From Rhizorhabdus histidinilytica (GTDB lineage Bacteria; Pseudomonadota; Alphaproteobacteria; Sphingomonadales; Sphingomonadaceae): a DNA stretch of 64,000 bases. Each line of letters opens with the position of its first letter. The stretch's first letter is position 1. Under the pieces are notes generated by a model, which searched no databases, was not told where the DNA came from, and saw only the letters and a list, made by a program, of their open reading frames with translations. Shown one piece after another: positions 36,854 to 45,216 of the stretch. Made by a program: the position numbers and the translations under genes. The DNA is taken from contig NZ_FUYM01000005.1 in assembly GCF_900167915.1 (NCBI RefSeq), positions 1-64,000 on the forward strand, read 5' to 3'.

Positions 36854-37962
36854 CGCCGCCGGCCGCCTTCGCCGATTTCGATCACGGCGCGGCGGTAATT
36901 GGGATCGAGCCGCCAGATCAGCACCGCCTCGGCCGCCTCGCGCGGGCCGAGCGCGTCGAACGCGTCGGCGCGGGCGACGATCGCCTCCTCGTCGGCGCCC
37001 TCGGCCGATCCGATCCGCCACAGCATCGTCACTGCCGCTTCGCGCCCGCAGTCGATCGCGCGCAACACCGTGCCGAGCATCATCCCGGACGGATCGGTGA
37101 TCATCGACCAGACGCCCGCCGAATCGATCCCCGCCCGCCGCGCGACCGCCGCGGTGAACAACGCCAGCCAGCCTTCCTCCAGCGCGTCGACGAGCAGTGC
37201 GTCGTCGATCAACCCGGCCGCATCGAGCAGCGCCGCGAGCGCGTCGGCGCGGCCCTCCAGCGTGTCGGCGTCGTCATGCTCGGCGAGCAATGCGCGCACC
37301 GCCGCGGCAAGCAACAGGTCGGCCTGGCTGTCGGGCAAGCCATGATGGCGGATCAGATAGTGGCGCAGTGCCGCCGCCACCGCCCAGAGCAGCTTGCGGT
37401 GCGGCGCGGGCGGCAGGTCCGTCCGCGCCAGCGCCGGATCGCCGAACGGATCGTAGCGACGGCTCTCGGCGACGAGCAGCGCCATCGTCGCCTCGGCGAT
37501 CCCGGCGTCGCCGAGGTCGAGCAGTCGCTGCGCCAGATCGGCGACATGATAGGGCGAATCGCGGCCCAGCATCAGCGCCAGCCGATGCTCGTCGACCCGG
37601 CGCAGCATCGCGGCGACCAGATCGGCCTCGCGCAGCAGCCTGGTCCGTTCGAGCAGCGGCTGCGCGATCGGCATCGTCGCCGATCCGAGCGCAGCGAGAA
37701 GTTCGGGGTGCGGCTCGTCCGCCAGCGAATCGATCAGGCGGATGCGCAGGTCGTCCTCGATCGCGCCGATCAGCGCGCGCATCAGCTGCGCGATCTGGGC
37801 GCGATGCTGGTCGGAAAGATCGAGGCCGTCGGACCGGAACAGGTCGCCGGCGGCGCGGCCGACCCGGCTTTCGACGCGATCCAGGGCACGCGCGGCATCG
37901 GTGAGCCAGCGCGCCGACGCGGGCCTTCCCATCTCCTGCCGTTCGTCCTCCAGCCCCATCAT
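36850..37962 (-). CDS. DUF2336 protein
   Basis: 370 residues, entirely helical by look, with repeated Leu/Ala-rich HEAT-like units (LADEPHPELLAALGSATMPIAQPLLERTRLL), as expected of DUF2336. Such proteins are found in alphaproteobacteria near regulators and flagellar genes, without an assigned function. Its stop overlaps the kinase-like gene's start as ATGA, so the two are translated together and probably work together. It has no signal peptide or membrane segment. Confidence 0.78.
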   Translation of the reverse strand: MMGLEDERQEMGRPASARWLTDAARALDRVESRVGRAAGDLFRSDGLDLSDQHRAQIAQLMRALIGAIEDDLRIRLIDSLADEPHPELLAALGSATMPIAQPLLERTRLLREADLVAAMLRRVDEHRLALMLGRDSPYHVADLAQRLLDLGDAGIAEATMALLVAESRRYDPFGDPALARTDLPPAPHRKLLWAVAAALRHYLIRHHGLPDSQADLLLAAAVRALLAEHDDADTLEGRADALAALLDAAGLIDDALLVDALEEGWLALFTAAVARRAGIDSAGVWSMITDPSGMMLGTVLRAIDCGREAAVTMLWRIGSAEGADEEAIVARADAFDALGPREAAEAVLIWRLDPNYRRAVIEIGEGGRRR

Positions 37963-38004
37963 GCTTCGTGCATATCGAAATGTCGTTAAATCGAAGCTAA
38001 ACCC

Positions 38005-39228
38005 TCAGATGTCATAAATACGCGCGCCCTTCCACGCCGTCGCGAATCTTTCGACGAAGGACAGGACGGCATAGGCCGTGAGCGCCGCGAGCATCCAGCG
38101 CCAGCCGCCCAGCACCGCAACCGCGGGCGCCAGCCAGACCAGCGCATCGGCGCTCGCCAGCCAGCGCGGCGACGGCGACGGCCGGATCGCCGCGACCATC
38201 GTTTCGAGCGCCCCCGTACCGGCCAGCGCCGCGGGCAGCAACGCGGCGACCAGCCACCAGCCCCAGCCGCCTTCGGCCGCCAGCAGCCTGGCAAGCAGCA
38301 GCAGCGCCGCCAGCGCCGCTGCGTGGCGGGCGAGCGCGATCAACGCGGTCGGCTCGGCGACGCCGCCCCAGATCCGCGCCATGCGCCGCGCCGCCGAAGC
38401 CGTCGCCGCCGCGACGGGCAACAGCAGTGCCGCTCCCCAGAACAGCTTGAAGCCGGCCAGCAGCGCAGCGAACCAGGCGATGCCCACCGCGACTCCGGCG
38501 ACCAGCCGCTGGTCGATCTGCCGCGCAATCAGCGGACCGATCAACGGCCCCGCCACCAGCCGGTGGAGATAGAGCTCGACCCAATTGCCCTCGCCCGGAT
38601 CGGCGCGGCGCATCAGCCCGGCCTCGATCGTCCCGATCGCGGCGGGGCCGATCGCCAGCACCGGCGGCGGCAAGGGCCGCTCTCCGCTGGGATCGAGCGC
38701 CGGGATGCGTGCGGCATCATCCTGTACCAGCCGGCGCAGCAAGGTCGAGCTCAGGTCCCAGTCGCCGAGCATCCGCGCGGTCGCCTCGAGCATCGCCTTG
38801 TCGAGCAGCGCATAGCCGGCCCAGCGCTCGGTGGCGTCGATCCGCTCGAACGCGGCATGGTCCTGGGCATCGGGCAGCGCGAGCAGCGCGGCGCCCTCCA
38901 TTCCGGCCAGCGCGTCGACCGCGCCCTGTGCGGCGACCGCGCCGTCGGCGACCAGCAGGATCCGCTCGGACGGGTGGAAGCGGTCGATCGCGTCGGCGAC
39001 GCTGCGCGCGATCTCGATCCGCGCGCCCTGCCGCCGCAGCCGGTCGACCGCCTGGGCGAGCACCGCCGGCACCCGTTCGACCAGCACGACGATGTGCGCC
39101 GCCCCCGCCGCGATCGCAAGGCCGGCCTGATGCTCGATCAGGGTCCGGCCGGCGAGCGGCAGGGTGGCGCGGAGTCCGTCGCCAATATCGGTCTGGTCCT
39201 GCGCGGCGATCAGCGCGGCGAGCGGCAA
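38005..39228 (-). CDS. Unknown protein: NTP-transferase-like N-terminus plus membrane domain
   Basis: 407 residues from a TTG start with AGGGGG eight bases upstream. Residues 1-200 look like a nucleotidyltransferase Rossmann domain (PLAALIAAQDQTDIGDGLRATLPLAGRTLIEHQ; RILLVADGAV), but no clear catalytic Asp pair was identified. Residues about 225-400 contain roughly six hydrophobic helices. The arrangement recalls inositol-phosphate cytidylyltransferase/CDP-alcohol phosphatidyltransferase fusions, yet the CDP-alcohol motif (DG-x2-AR-x8-G-x3-D-x3-D) is absent. It may be a degenerate relative. It lies in the kinase-like/DUF2336/Hpt-like cluster, 42 bp upstream of DUF2336. Confidence 0.6.
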   Translation of the reverse strand: MPLAALIAAQDQTDIGDGLRATLPLAGRTLIEHQAGLAIAAGAAHIVVLVERVPAVLAQAVDRLRRQGARIEIARSVADAIDRFHPSERILLVADGAVAAQGAVDALAGMEGAALLALPDAQDHAAFERIDATERWAGYALLDKAMLEATARMLGDWDLSSTLLRRLVQDDAARIPALDPSGERPLPPPVLAIGPAAIGTIEAGLMRRADPGEGNWVELYLHRLVAGPLIGPLIARQIDQRLVAGVAVGIAWFAALLAGFKLFWGAALLLPVAAATASAARRMARIWGGVAEPTALIALARHAAALAALLLLARLLAAEGGWGWWLVAALLPAALAGTGALETMVAAIRPSPSPRWLASADALVWLAPAVAVLGGWRWMLAALTAYAVLSFVERFATAWKGARIYDI

Positions 39229-39338
39229 AGTTCGGTCCCCCTCGGCAAGGCGACGGGGATAGAGTCAGTCGGGCGATTCTGCAAAGCGGAATGCCGCCGG
39301 CATTGTCCTGTTCCGGGGCGGCCGGAGGCGGATGCGCG

Positions 39339-39632
39339 TCAGCGACAGGCGGCCAGCGCGTCGGCGACAGCGTCGAGAAGCAGCGGATCGGGTCCGACAT
39401 CGGCAGCGCGGGCAGCTACCGCCATCAGGTCGGTCATGCCGAAGCTCGCGGCCAGGCCCTGCAGCTTCATTGCTTCGTCGCGCCACGCCGCGACCCCGGA
39501 CGCCTGCGACAGCGCCGCGACATGCTGCGTCGCCGAGGCGAGGAACAGCGCGCGCAATTCCGCGATGACGGCGGCGTCCCCGCCGACCGTTTCGGCCAGC
39601 ATGCGATCGAGGGCTCCGGGAAGGATGCTCAT
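39339..39632 (-). CDS. Hpt-like helical protein lacking the phospho-acceptor His
   Basis: 97 residues, one four-helix-bundle Hpt unit. The helix that normally carries H-x-L-K-G-x3-x-x-G reads MKLQGLAASFG, with Met55 at the His position and Gln58 in place of Lys. The surrounding pattern (ATQHVAALSQASGVAAWRDEAMKLQGLAASFGMTDLMAVA) is otherwise Hpt-like. Phosphotransfer is therefore unlikely; it may bind a receiver or kinase as a docking protein. It is the first gene of the minus-strand cluster, with its start 83 bp from the divergent coiled-coil gene. Confidence 0.68.
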   Translation of the reverse strand: MSILPGALDRMLAETVGGDAAVIAELRALFLASATQHVAALSQASGVAAWRDEAMKLQGLAASFGMTDLMAVAARAADVGPDPLLLDAVADALAACR

Positions 39633-39715
39633 CGTCGGATAAGGAGACGAGAAGAGTGAAGATTCGGTTAGTCGAGGCTATCGCTCGACTCGCGATTCCT
39701 GTAGATGGGAGAGGC

Positions 39716-42148
39716 ATGGGGAAGGCACCGCATCCGCTGGATCGCTGGCGGGCCGCGAACGCGGCCGAGGCGGACGCCGTTCGCGCCGCCGCAGCGACCG
39801 AAACGCCCACCGAAGAGACATCCATGGAAGACGGCGCCGACACGGGCGAGCTGCTGCTCGGCGAGCCGCACGACGCGCCGGACGACGGTCCCCCGACACT
39901 GCCGGCGCGGCGCGGCGCGGACATAGCGATCGGCGCGGTCCTCGGGCTGATCGGCGCGGGCTGGATCGGTTTCCTCGTCGGCGGCGTGGTGCCGACCAGG
40001 CCCGACCTTCCCGCCATCGCCAACAGCATCGCGCTGGCCTGCGGCCCGCTCGCGCTCCTCGCTATCCTCTACATATTGCTCCAGCGCGGCGCGCGGCGCG
40101 AGGCGGCCCGCTTCGGCGCCACCGCCCTGTCGATGCGGGTCGAGGCTCGCCGGCTCGAAGAGGCGGTCGCCCGGGTCACCGCCGCGCTCGACGAACGGCG
40201 CGACGCACTGAGCAGCCACACCGCCGGCCTGCTCGACGAGGGGCACCGCGCGGCCGAGAAGCTCCAGCAGATCAGCATGGACATGCGCGACGAGACCGAC
40301 CTCCTCGCGCGCCAGACGGAGCTGCTCCACAACGCCGCCAGCGTCGCCCGGTCGGACATGAGCGGGCTGATGCTGGACCTGCCCCGCTCGCTCGACATGG
40401 TCAAGGAGGTGTCCGAGCTGATCGGCTCGATCGGCGGATCGGCGCGCGACCATGCGCAGGGCCTGGCCGACGCGCTGTCGGCGATCATCGCGCGCAGCCA
40501 TGAGGCGGACGAGATGATCGGCGCGGCCTCGGGCCGGCTTGCCACCCAGATCGGCCGGATCGAGACCCGCACCGAACGCACCACGCGGACGATCGAGGAA
40601 ACCGCCTCCGCGCTCGGCCATACGATCGACGCGACGCTCGACAAGGCGGCGCTGGCGATCGAGCAGACCCGCACCGGGCTCGACGCCCAGCGCGCCGCGA
40701 TGGCGGCGATGATCGACCATGGCCGGGCCGCGCTCGACGAGGCGGGCACCGCCGCCGCCGCCTCGATCGCGCAGCGGCTGACCGACATGAGCGGATTGTC
40801 CCAGACGTTGTCGCAGCAGCTCGCCCAGCAGGACGAGGACGCGCGCCGTCTGTTCGCCAATCTCGAACATGCGCTGGGCGCGATCGAGAGCCGGTTCGAG
40901 GCGCTGGGCGCGACCGGCACCGAGCAGACCGCCGACCTCGCCGAGCTGATCGTCACGCTGAGCGAGCATGCCGACGGTCTCGGTCAGGCAGTGACCAACA
41001 GCCTGGCCGGCGCACGCACCCTGACCGACCGCGCCAACGCGCTGCGCATCGCCTTCGACGCGATCATCGGCAATGTCGAGCGCGACCTGCCGCAGGTGAT
41101 GAGCAAGGTCGAGAGCGAGGCCGCGCGCGGCGACGCGACGATGCGCGCCGTCACCGCCCAGGCCGAGCAGCTCAGCCAGACCGTCGAGCGCGCGACCGAC
41201 CGATTGGGCTCGGCCGACACGATGATCGACCGCCAGCGCGAGGCGATCGCCGGATTGGGCGACCTCGCCGCCCGCCGCATGGCCGGGATCGCCGCCGAGG
41301 GCGACGCGCTACTCGAACGGCAGCGCGCGCTGTCCGACGCGTTCGCCGAGGAGGCCAATGCCCGGCTGGAGGCGCTGCGCGACCATTCGAACGAGCTCGG
41401 CCGCCTGATCGGCGAGAGCGAGGCGAACATGCGATCGCTGTCCGAGCTGTCAGGCGGCCGGCTGATCGACGCGATCCTCAAGGTTCGCGAGACCGCGTCG
41501 GAGGCGGCGCGCGGCGCGCGCGAGGCGCTCGAATCGATCATCCCCGATGCGAGCGAGAAGCTGGCGCGCAGCGGCGCCGAGGCGATCGAACGCGCCTTCG
41601 GCGACCAGATCACCCAGCGCATCCACCTGATCTCCGACACCGCCGAGGCCGCGGTCGCCGCCGCCAATGTGGCGAGCGAGCGGCTGCTGACGCAGATGCT
41701 GTCGATCACCGAGGCCGCCGCCTCGATGGAGAAGCGCGTCGCCGATGCCGAGACGCGGCAGGAGCATGTCTCGCAGGAGACGGTGAGCCGCGAGGTCGCG
41801 ATCCTGATCGAGCATCTCAACTCGGCGGCGATCGACGTCACCAAGCTGCTGTCGCACGATGTGCCCGACGGCGCGTGGAAGGCCTATCTCCACGGCGACC
41901 ATGGCGCCTTCACCCGCACCGCCGTCCGCCTGCTCCGCCGTGACGAGGCGGCCGGCATCGCCCAGCTCTATGACGGCGACGTCGAGTTCCGCGAGCATGT
42001 GAACCGCTATATTCACGATTTCGAGGCGCTGCTGCGGCGCGTGCTCGAAAGCCGCGATGGCGGCGCGCTGGCGATGACGGTGCTGTCGTCCGACATGGGC
42101 AAGCTCTACGTCGCGCTCGCCCAGGCGATCGAGCGTCTGCTGATCTGA
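39716..42148 (+). CDS. Large membrane-anchored coiled-coil protein
   Basis: 810 residues from the ATG at 39716 (GGGAG upstream); a GTG at 39656 with AAGGAG would add 20 residues but would leave only 23 bp to the divergent Hpt-like gene. Residues about 68-90 and 102-124 are two membrane helices. The remaining 650 residues are almost continuous Ala/Glu/Arg-rich coiled coil with heptads, reminiscent of methyl-accepting or apolipoprotein-like rods but without the MCP hairpin signature. The C-terminus (about 690-810) is a compact conserved-looking domain (KAYLHGDHGAFTRTAVRLLRRDEAAG). It may be a cell-envelope or polarity scaffold; function unknown. Confidence 0.75.
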   Translation: MGKAPHPLDRWRAANAAEADAVRAAAATETPTEETSMEDGADTGELLLGEPHDAPDDGPPTLPARRGADIAIGAVLGLIGAGWIGFLVGGVVPTRPDLPAIANSIALACGPLALLAILYILLQRGARREAARFGATALSMRVEARRLEEAVARVTAALDERRDALSSHTAGLLDEGHRAAEKLQQISMDMRDETDLLARQTELLHNAASVARSDMSGLMLDLPRSLDMVKEVSELIGSIGGSARDHAQGLADALSAIIARSHEADEMIGAASGRLATQIGRIETRTERTTRTIEETASALGHTIDATLDKAALAIEQTRTGLDAQRAAMAAMIDHGRAALDEAGTAAAASIAQRLTDMSGLSQTLSQQLAQQDEDARRLFANLEHALGAIESRFEALGATGTEQTADLAELIVTLSEHADGLGQAVTNSLAGARTLTDRANALRIAFDAIIGNVERDLPQVMSKVESEAARGDATMRAVTAQAEQLSQTVERATDRLGSADTMIDRQREAIAGLGDLAARRMAGIAAEGDALLERQRALSDAFAEEANARLEALRDHSNELGRLIGESEANMRSLSELSGGRLIDAILKVRETASEAARGAREALESIIPDASEKLARSGAEAIERAFGDQITQRIHLISDTAEAAVAAANVASERLLTQMLSITEAAASMEKRVADAETRQEHVSQETVSREVAILIEHLNSAAIDVTKLLSHDVPDGAWKAYLHGDHGAFTRTAVRLLRRDEAAGIAQLYDGDVEFREHVNRYIHDFEALLRRVLESRDGGALAMTVLSSDMGKLYVALAQAIERLLI

Positions 42149-42209
42149 CAGCCGTCGCGGGCGGAAGCGGCATTGCGAGAAGCTCTCCGCCCCACCCTCC
42201 AATACCGTC

Positions 42210-42307
42210 GCCCCTGCGAAGGCAGGGGTCCATGTCTGCCTTCAGTCCTTGGCTGAAGTTTATCCTGAGCGCCTGCGTTGCAGGCGGTCGGGGGGCTGGC
42301 ATGACGG
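42210..42307. repeat. Mosaic intergenic repeat, short form
   Basis: Shares both ends with the element at 30144-30288 (GCCCCTGCGAAGGCAGGGG; CTTCAG ... TGGCTGAAGTTTATCC; GCCTGCGTTGCAGGC; GGGGCTGGCATGACGG) but lacks about 46 internal bases. It fills most of the 204-bp gap before ung. Confidence 0.8.
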
Positions 42308-42352
42308 AAGAGGGGATTGAACCCCCGCCCAAGCTGCGCCACAAACCCGGCC

Positions 42353-43063
42353 ATGGCGGGCGACATCAAACTCCACGACAGTTGGCGCGATCCCCTGGCG
42401 GAGGAATTCGCCTCCCCCTATATGGCCGCGCTGCGTGAATTCCTGATGGGTGAGCGTGCGAAGGGCAAGCGCATCTTCCCGGTCGCCAGCGACTGGTTCC
42501 GCGCGCTCGACCTCACCCCGCTCGACAAGGTCCGCGTCGTGATCCTCGGGCAGGACCCCTATCACGGCCTCGGCCAGGCGCACGGGCTGTGCTTCAGCGT
42601 CCGGCCCGGCGTCGCGCCGCCGCCCAGCCTGGTCAACATCTACAAGGAACTGCACAGCGATCTCGGCATCGCCCGGCCCGCGCACGGCTTCCTCGAACAT
42701 TGGGCGCGGCAGGGGGTGCTGCTGCTCAATTCGGTGCTGACGGTCGAGATGGGGCTTGCCGCCTCGCACCGCGACCGGGGGTGGGAGAAGTTCACCGACG
42801 CGATCATCCGCCTGGTCAACGCCAAGCCCGATCCGGTCGTGTTCATGCTGTGGGGCAGCTATGCCCAGAAGAAGGCGGCGTTCGTCGATTCGACCGACCG
42901 GGGCGGCCGCCATCTCGTCCTGAAGGCGCCGCACCCCTCGCCGCTGTCGGCGCATAGCGGTTTCTTCGGCTGCCGGCATTTCTCCAAGGCCAACGCCTTC
43001 CTCGCCGAGCACGACATGGCCCCGATCGACTGGGCGCTGCCGCCGGTCGAGGCGGCGGCCTGA
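42353..43063 (+). CDS. ung: Uracil-DNA glycosylase, family 1
   Basis: Excises uracil from DNA. 236 residues from MAGDIKLH. Catalytic water-activating Asp68 in GQDPYH, the second catalytic His194 in HPSPLSA, and the uracil-binding motifs are intact. A TTG 12 codons upstream is possible, but its added residues are not family-like. No LexA box is visible upstream. The acetyltransferase gene follows after 10 bp. Confidence 0.95.
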   Translation: MAGDIKLHDSWRDPLAEEFASPYMAALREFLMGERAKGKRIFPVASDWFRALDLTPLDKVRVVILGQDPYHGLGQAHGLCFSVRPGVAPPPSLVNIYKELHSDLGIARPAHGFLEHWARQGVLLLNSVLTVEMGLAASHRDRGWEKFTDAIIRLVNAKPDPVVFMLWGSYAQKKAAFVDSTDRGGRHLVLKAPHPSPLSAHSGFFGCRHFSKANAFLAEHDMAPIDWALPPVEAAA

Positions 43064-43073
43064 TCCCGATCCG

Positions 43074-43712
43074 ATGGACCGCATCGACGCCGGGCTGATC
43101 GCAGCCTGGCTCGCGGCGCGATCGATGGCGCGGGACCTGCCGGCGCCGGTGCCCGATCGCGGCGGCTGGCGGGTCGACACCGGCCTGCCGAGCGAGGCGC
43201 GCCGCCACGTCTTCACCGCCGCCTGTCCCGGTCTGGTCGAACTCGGCGCGACCGTCGCCGAACCGCGGGTGTTACTCAAGCTCGCCGCGACCCATGCCGA
43301 ACTGGCGGCGCTGCTGCCGCCGCGCTGGCGGCTCGAACCGCTCGCTTTTGTCATGACCTGCGCCGGCGGCTTCGGCGACGGCAGCGAGGCGGAACTGCCC
43401 GGCGGCTACCAGCTGTCGGTCGAGCGCGACGGCGACCGGGCCTTCGCGCGGATCGTCGCGCCCGCCGGCGTGCTCGCGGCGAGCGGCCATGCCGCCGAGC
43501 GCGACGGCGTCTTCATCTACGACCGGATCGTGACCGATGCCGCGCACCGCCGCCGCGGGCTCGGCCGCGCGCTGATGCTCGCGCTCCAACGCACCCGCCG
43601 CTCCCCCGCCGCGCGCCAGGTGCTGACCGCCACCGCCGACGGACGCGCGCTCTATACCTCGCTCGGCTGGCAGGTGCATTGCCCGTGGAGCACGGCGGCG
43701 ATCCCGGAATAG
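43074..43712 (+). CDS. GNAT-family N-acetyltransferase
   Basis: 212 residues. The acetyl-CoA-binding motif A is clear (IVTDAAHRRRGLGRALMLALQR, residues about 151-172), followed by motif B (ADGRALYTSLGWQ). The N-terminal 100 residues form an extra domain. The acceptor substrate is unknown. It lies 10 bp downstream of ung and is likely co-transcribed. Confidence 0.85.
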   Translation: MDRIDAGLIAAWLAARSMARDLPAPVPDRGGWRVDTGLPSEARRHVFTAACPGLVELGATVAEPRVLLKLAATHAELAALLPPRWRLEPLAFVMTCAGGFGDGSEAELPGGYQLSVERDGDRAFARIVAPAGVLAASGHAAERDGVFIYDRIVTDAAHRRRGLGRALMLALQRTRRSPAARQVLTATADGRALYTSLGWQVHCPWSTAAIPE

Positions 43713-43744
43713 GCGCTTGCCCATGCCCGCGCCCATGCCGGTGC

Positions 43745-44332
43745 CTATGCCGCGCGGTCGAGCAGCGGTCCCATCGCGACGATGTCTCCGGCGCTGAAGA
43801 TCATCTGACCCGGCGTCGCGCCCTCGACCGCGTGGAAGAAGAAGGGCGTCCCGAAGCTGCCGCCCTCGACGAGCTGCGCGGCCATGTCGGCGGCGACCGC
43901 CATGACGAGATCGGCCTGCGCGCCGCTGTCCGACGGCACGGTCGCGGTCAGATGATGGTCCATATAGGTCCGGTAGTCGGCAAGCGTCGTCTCCGGCCGA
44001 TACATGTAATTGAGCTCGCCATAGGGTTCGCCCGGCCAGGGATAGATGACGTAGCGCATCTCGAGCCGGCGGAAGCCCTGCGGGAACTGCTGATGGACGA
44101 CCTGGCAGACCGTGCAGTCCTTGTTGGTGAACATATAGCAGACGCCATCCGACGCCGCCTCGCGCGCCGGTTCGCGGATACTGGGCAGCATGGCGAGCTG
44201 ATCCCAGAAAGGAGCCAGTTCCTTCTGGAATCCGGCCTGGGCCGCGATGCCCGGCGTTCCCGCCGCGGCAGCGGCGCGGCGCGCGAGCAACAATCCCGGC
44301 ATGGCGGCCAGCAGGCTGCGCCTGTTCAGCAT
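43745..44332 (-). CDS. Exported thioredoxin-fold (DsbC/DsbG-like) protein
   Basis: 195 residues from the ATG at 44330-44332; longer frames run into a repeat. The N-terminus has a twin-arginine-like signal (NRRSLLAAMPGLLLARRAAAAAG). The mature part has the redox motif DCTVCQVVHQQFP (CxxC with Thr-Val between) and the cis-Pro loop GGSFGTPFFF, the hallmarks of a DsbA/DsbC-type thioredoxin fold. It probably acts as a periplasmic thiol-disulfide enzyme; the partner is unknown. Convergent with the GNAT gene. Confidence 0.75.
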   Translation of the reverse strand: MLNRRSLLAAMPGLLLARRAAAAAGTPGIAAQAGFQKELAPFWDQLAMLPSIREPAREAASDGVCYMFTNKDCTVCQVVHQQFPQGFRRLEMRYVIYPWPGEPYGELNYMYRPETTLADYRTYMDHHLTATVPSDSGAQADLVMAVAADMAAQLVEGGSFGTPFFFHAVEGATPGQMIFSAGDIVAMGPLLDRAA

Positions 44333-44422
44333 GAAGGGTCCCCCGACCTGTGATCGCGAAGCAACCCGCCCCATGTAGCGCTCGCCGGGCTCGGTGAACA
44401 GCATCCCCAGGCCCCCCTCACC

Positions 44423-44521
44423 GTCATTCCCGCGAAGGCGGGAATCCACCAAGCCGCCAGGTCGTGCCTCTGTTGGTTCGGGACTCGTTCTCCGGTGGCT
44501 TCCCGCCTTCGCGGGAATGAC
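44423..44521. repeat. Perfect 22-bp-arm palindrome, GTCATTCCCGCGAAGGCGGG type
   Basis: Arms 44423-44444 and 44500-44521 are exact reverse complements. The loop contains a perfect GTTC-N7-GTTC string at 44476-44490. It lies between the 2H phosphoesterase stop and the DsbG-like start. Confidence 0.9.
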
Positions 44522-44545
44522 GAAGAGGAAAAGGGAGAGCGAACC

Positions 44546-45097
44546 CTACCCCTCCAGCGTCCAGCGCCCGAGCTCGACATGCTCGGTCAGCCCGACGAGG
44601 CTGTGGATCAGCACGAAGTCGTGCGCGCGCCAGCTGATCGGCAGGATCGGGCGGCGCTGCCCCTCGGCCTGGCCATAAGCGAGGGTGATGTGCGGCTCGA
44701 AGCGGAAGCCGCGATTGGGCCAGATGCCGGCATCGGCGATGGCGAGCTGGAGCTTCTGCTGGAAGGCCTTGAGGACGGGCATCGGCTCGCCCGGCTTGAG
44801 GCAGGTGACATGGCCGTTGCCGACCACCTCGGCGAGCGCCACCCGCAGCGCGGGCCCATTCACCTTCGCCGCCGCGCCGCGCAGCGCGTCGACGATCCCC
44901 TGGGTCGGCGTCATCGGCAGGTCGAGCGACCAGAGGGTCAGGTGCAGCCGGTGATCAAACACATGGCTCTTGGCCACCCCGATCCCGCCGCGCACATCCG
45001 CGATCTCGGCGACCGCTTCCGCGCTTGGCTTCAGCGCGAAGAACAGGCGGTGGAGAATGATCTCGTCGCTATCGTCGAAGGACCGCAGAAGACTCAT
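44546..45097 (-). CDS. 2H phosphoesterase (LigT / 2'-5' RNA ligase-like), SOS-boxed
   Basis: 183 residues, one 2H-phosphoesterase unit. Both catalytic signatures are present: HLTLW (residues 52-56) and HITLAY (about 136-141). Family members hydrolyse 2',3'-cyclic RNA ends or 2'-5' linkages (ThpR/LigT), or cyclic nucleotide messengers. The ATG has AAAGGAG upstream, and a perfect LexA box lies 44 bp before the start. The gene is collinear with the toxin island (next upstream gene stop at 45217, 119 bp away), so DNA damage should induce it. A role in RNA repair after nuclease damage is attractive but inferred. Confidence 0.85.
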   Translation of the reverse strand: MSLLRSFDDSDEIILHRLFFALKPSAEAVAEIADVRGGIGVAKSHVFDHRLHLTLWSLDLPMTPTQGIVDALRGAAAKVNGPALRVALAEVVGNGHVTCLKPGEPMPVLKAFQQKLQLAIADAGIWPNRGFRFEPHITLAYGQAEGQRRPILPISWRAHDFVLIHSLVGLTEHVELGRWTLEG

Positions 45098-45140
45098 GAT
45101 GTTTCTCCTTTGTTCCTATTACCTACAGGAAAATGCATGA

Positions 45141-45155
45141 GAACGAAAGAGGAAC
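45141..45155 (-). promoter_or_regulatory. LexA box A (2H phosphoesterase)
   Basis: On the minus strand GTTCCTCTTTCGTTC, a perfect GTTC-N7-GTTC, ends 44 bp before the phosphoesterase ATG. A TTCTCA (-35) and TAATAG (-10) pair spaced by 16 places the promoter directly at the box. Confidence 0.85.
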
Positions 45156-45216
45156 TTTACGCGATACCGGAGAACGGCGCGCGTTCTCCGGTACCCGATG
45201 GGAGATCCGATCTGCC

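Noticed and set aside
42296-42350. tRNA T-arm-like string (GGGGGTTCAATCCCC on the minus strand)
   Set aside because: No acceptor, D- or anticodon arms can be folded around it; it lies at the end of the mosaic repeat.
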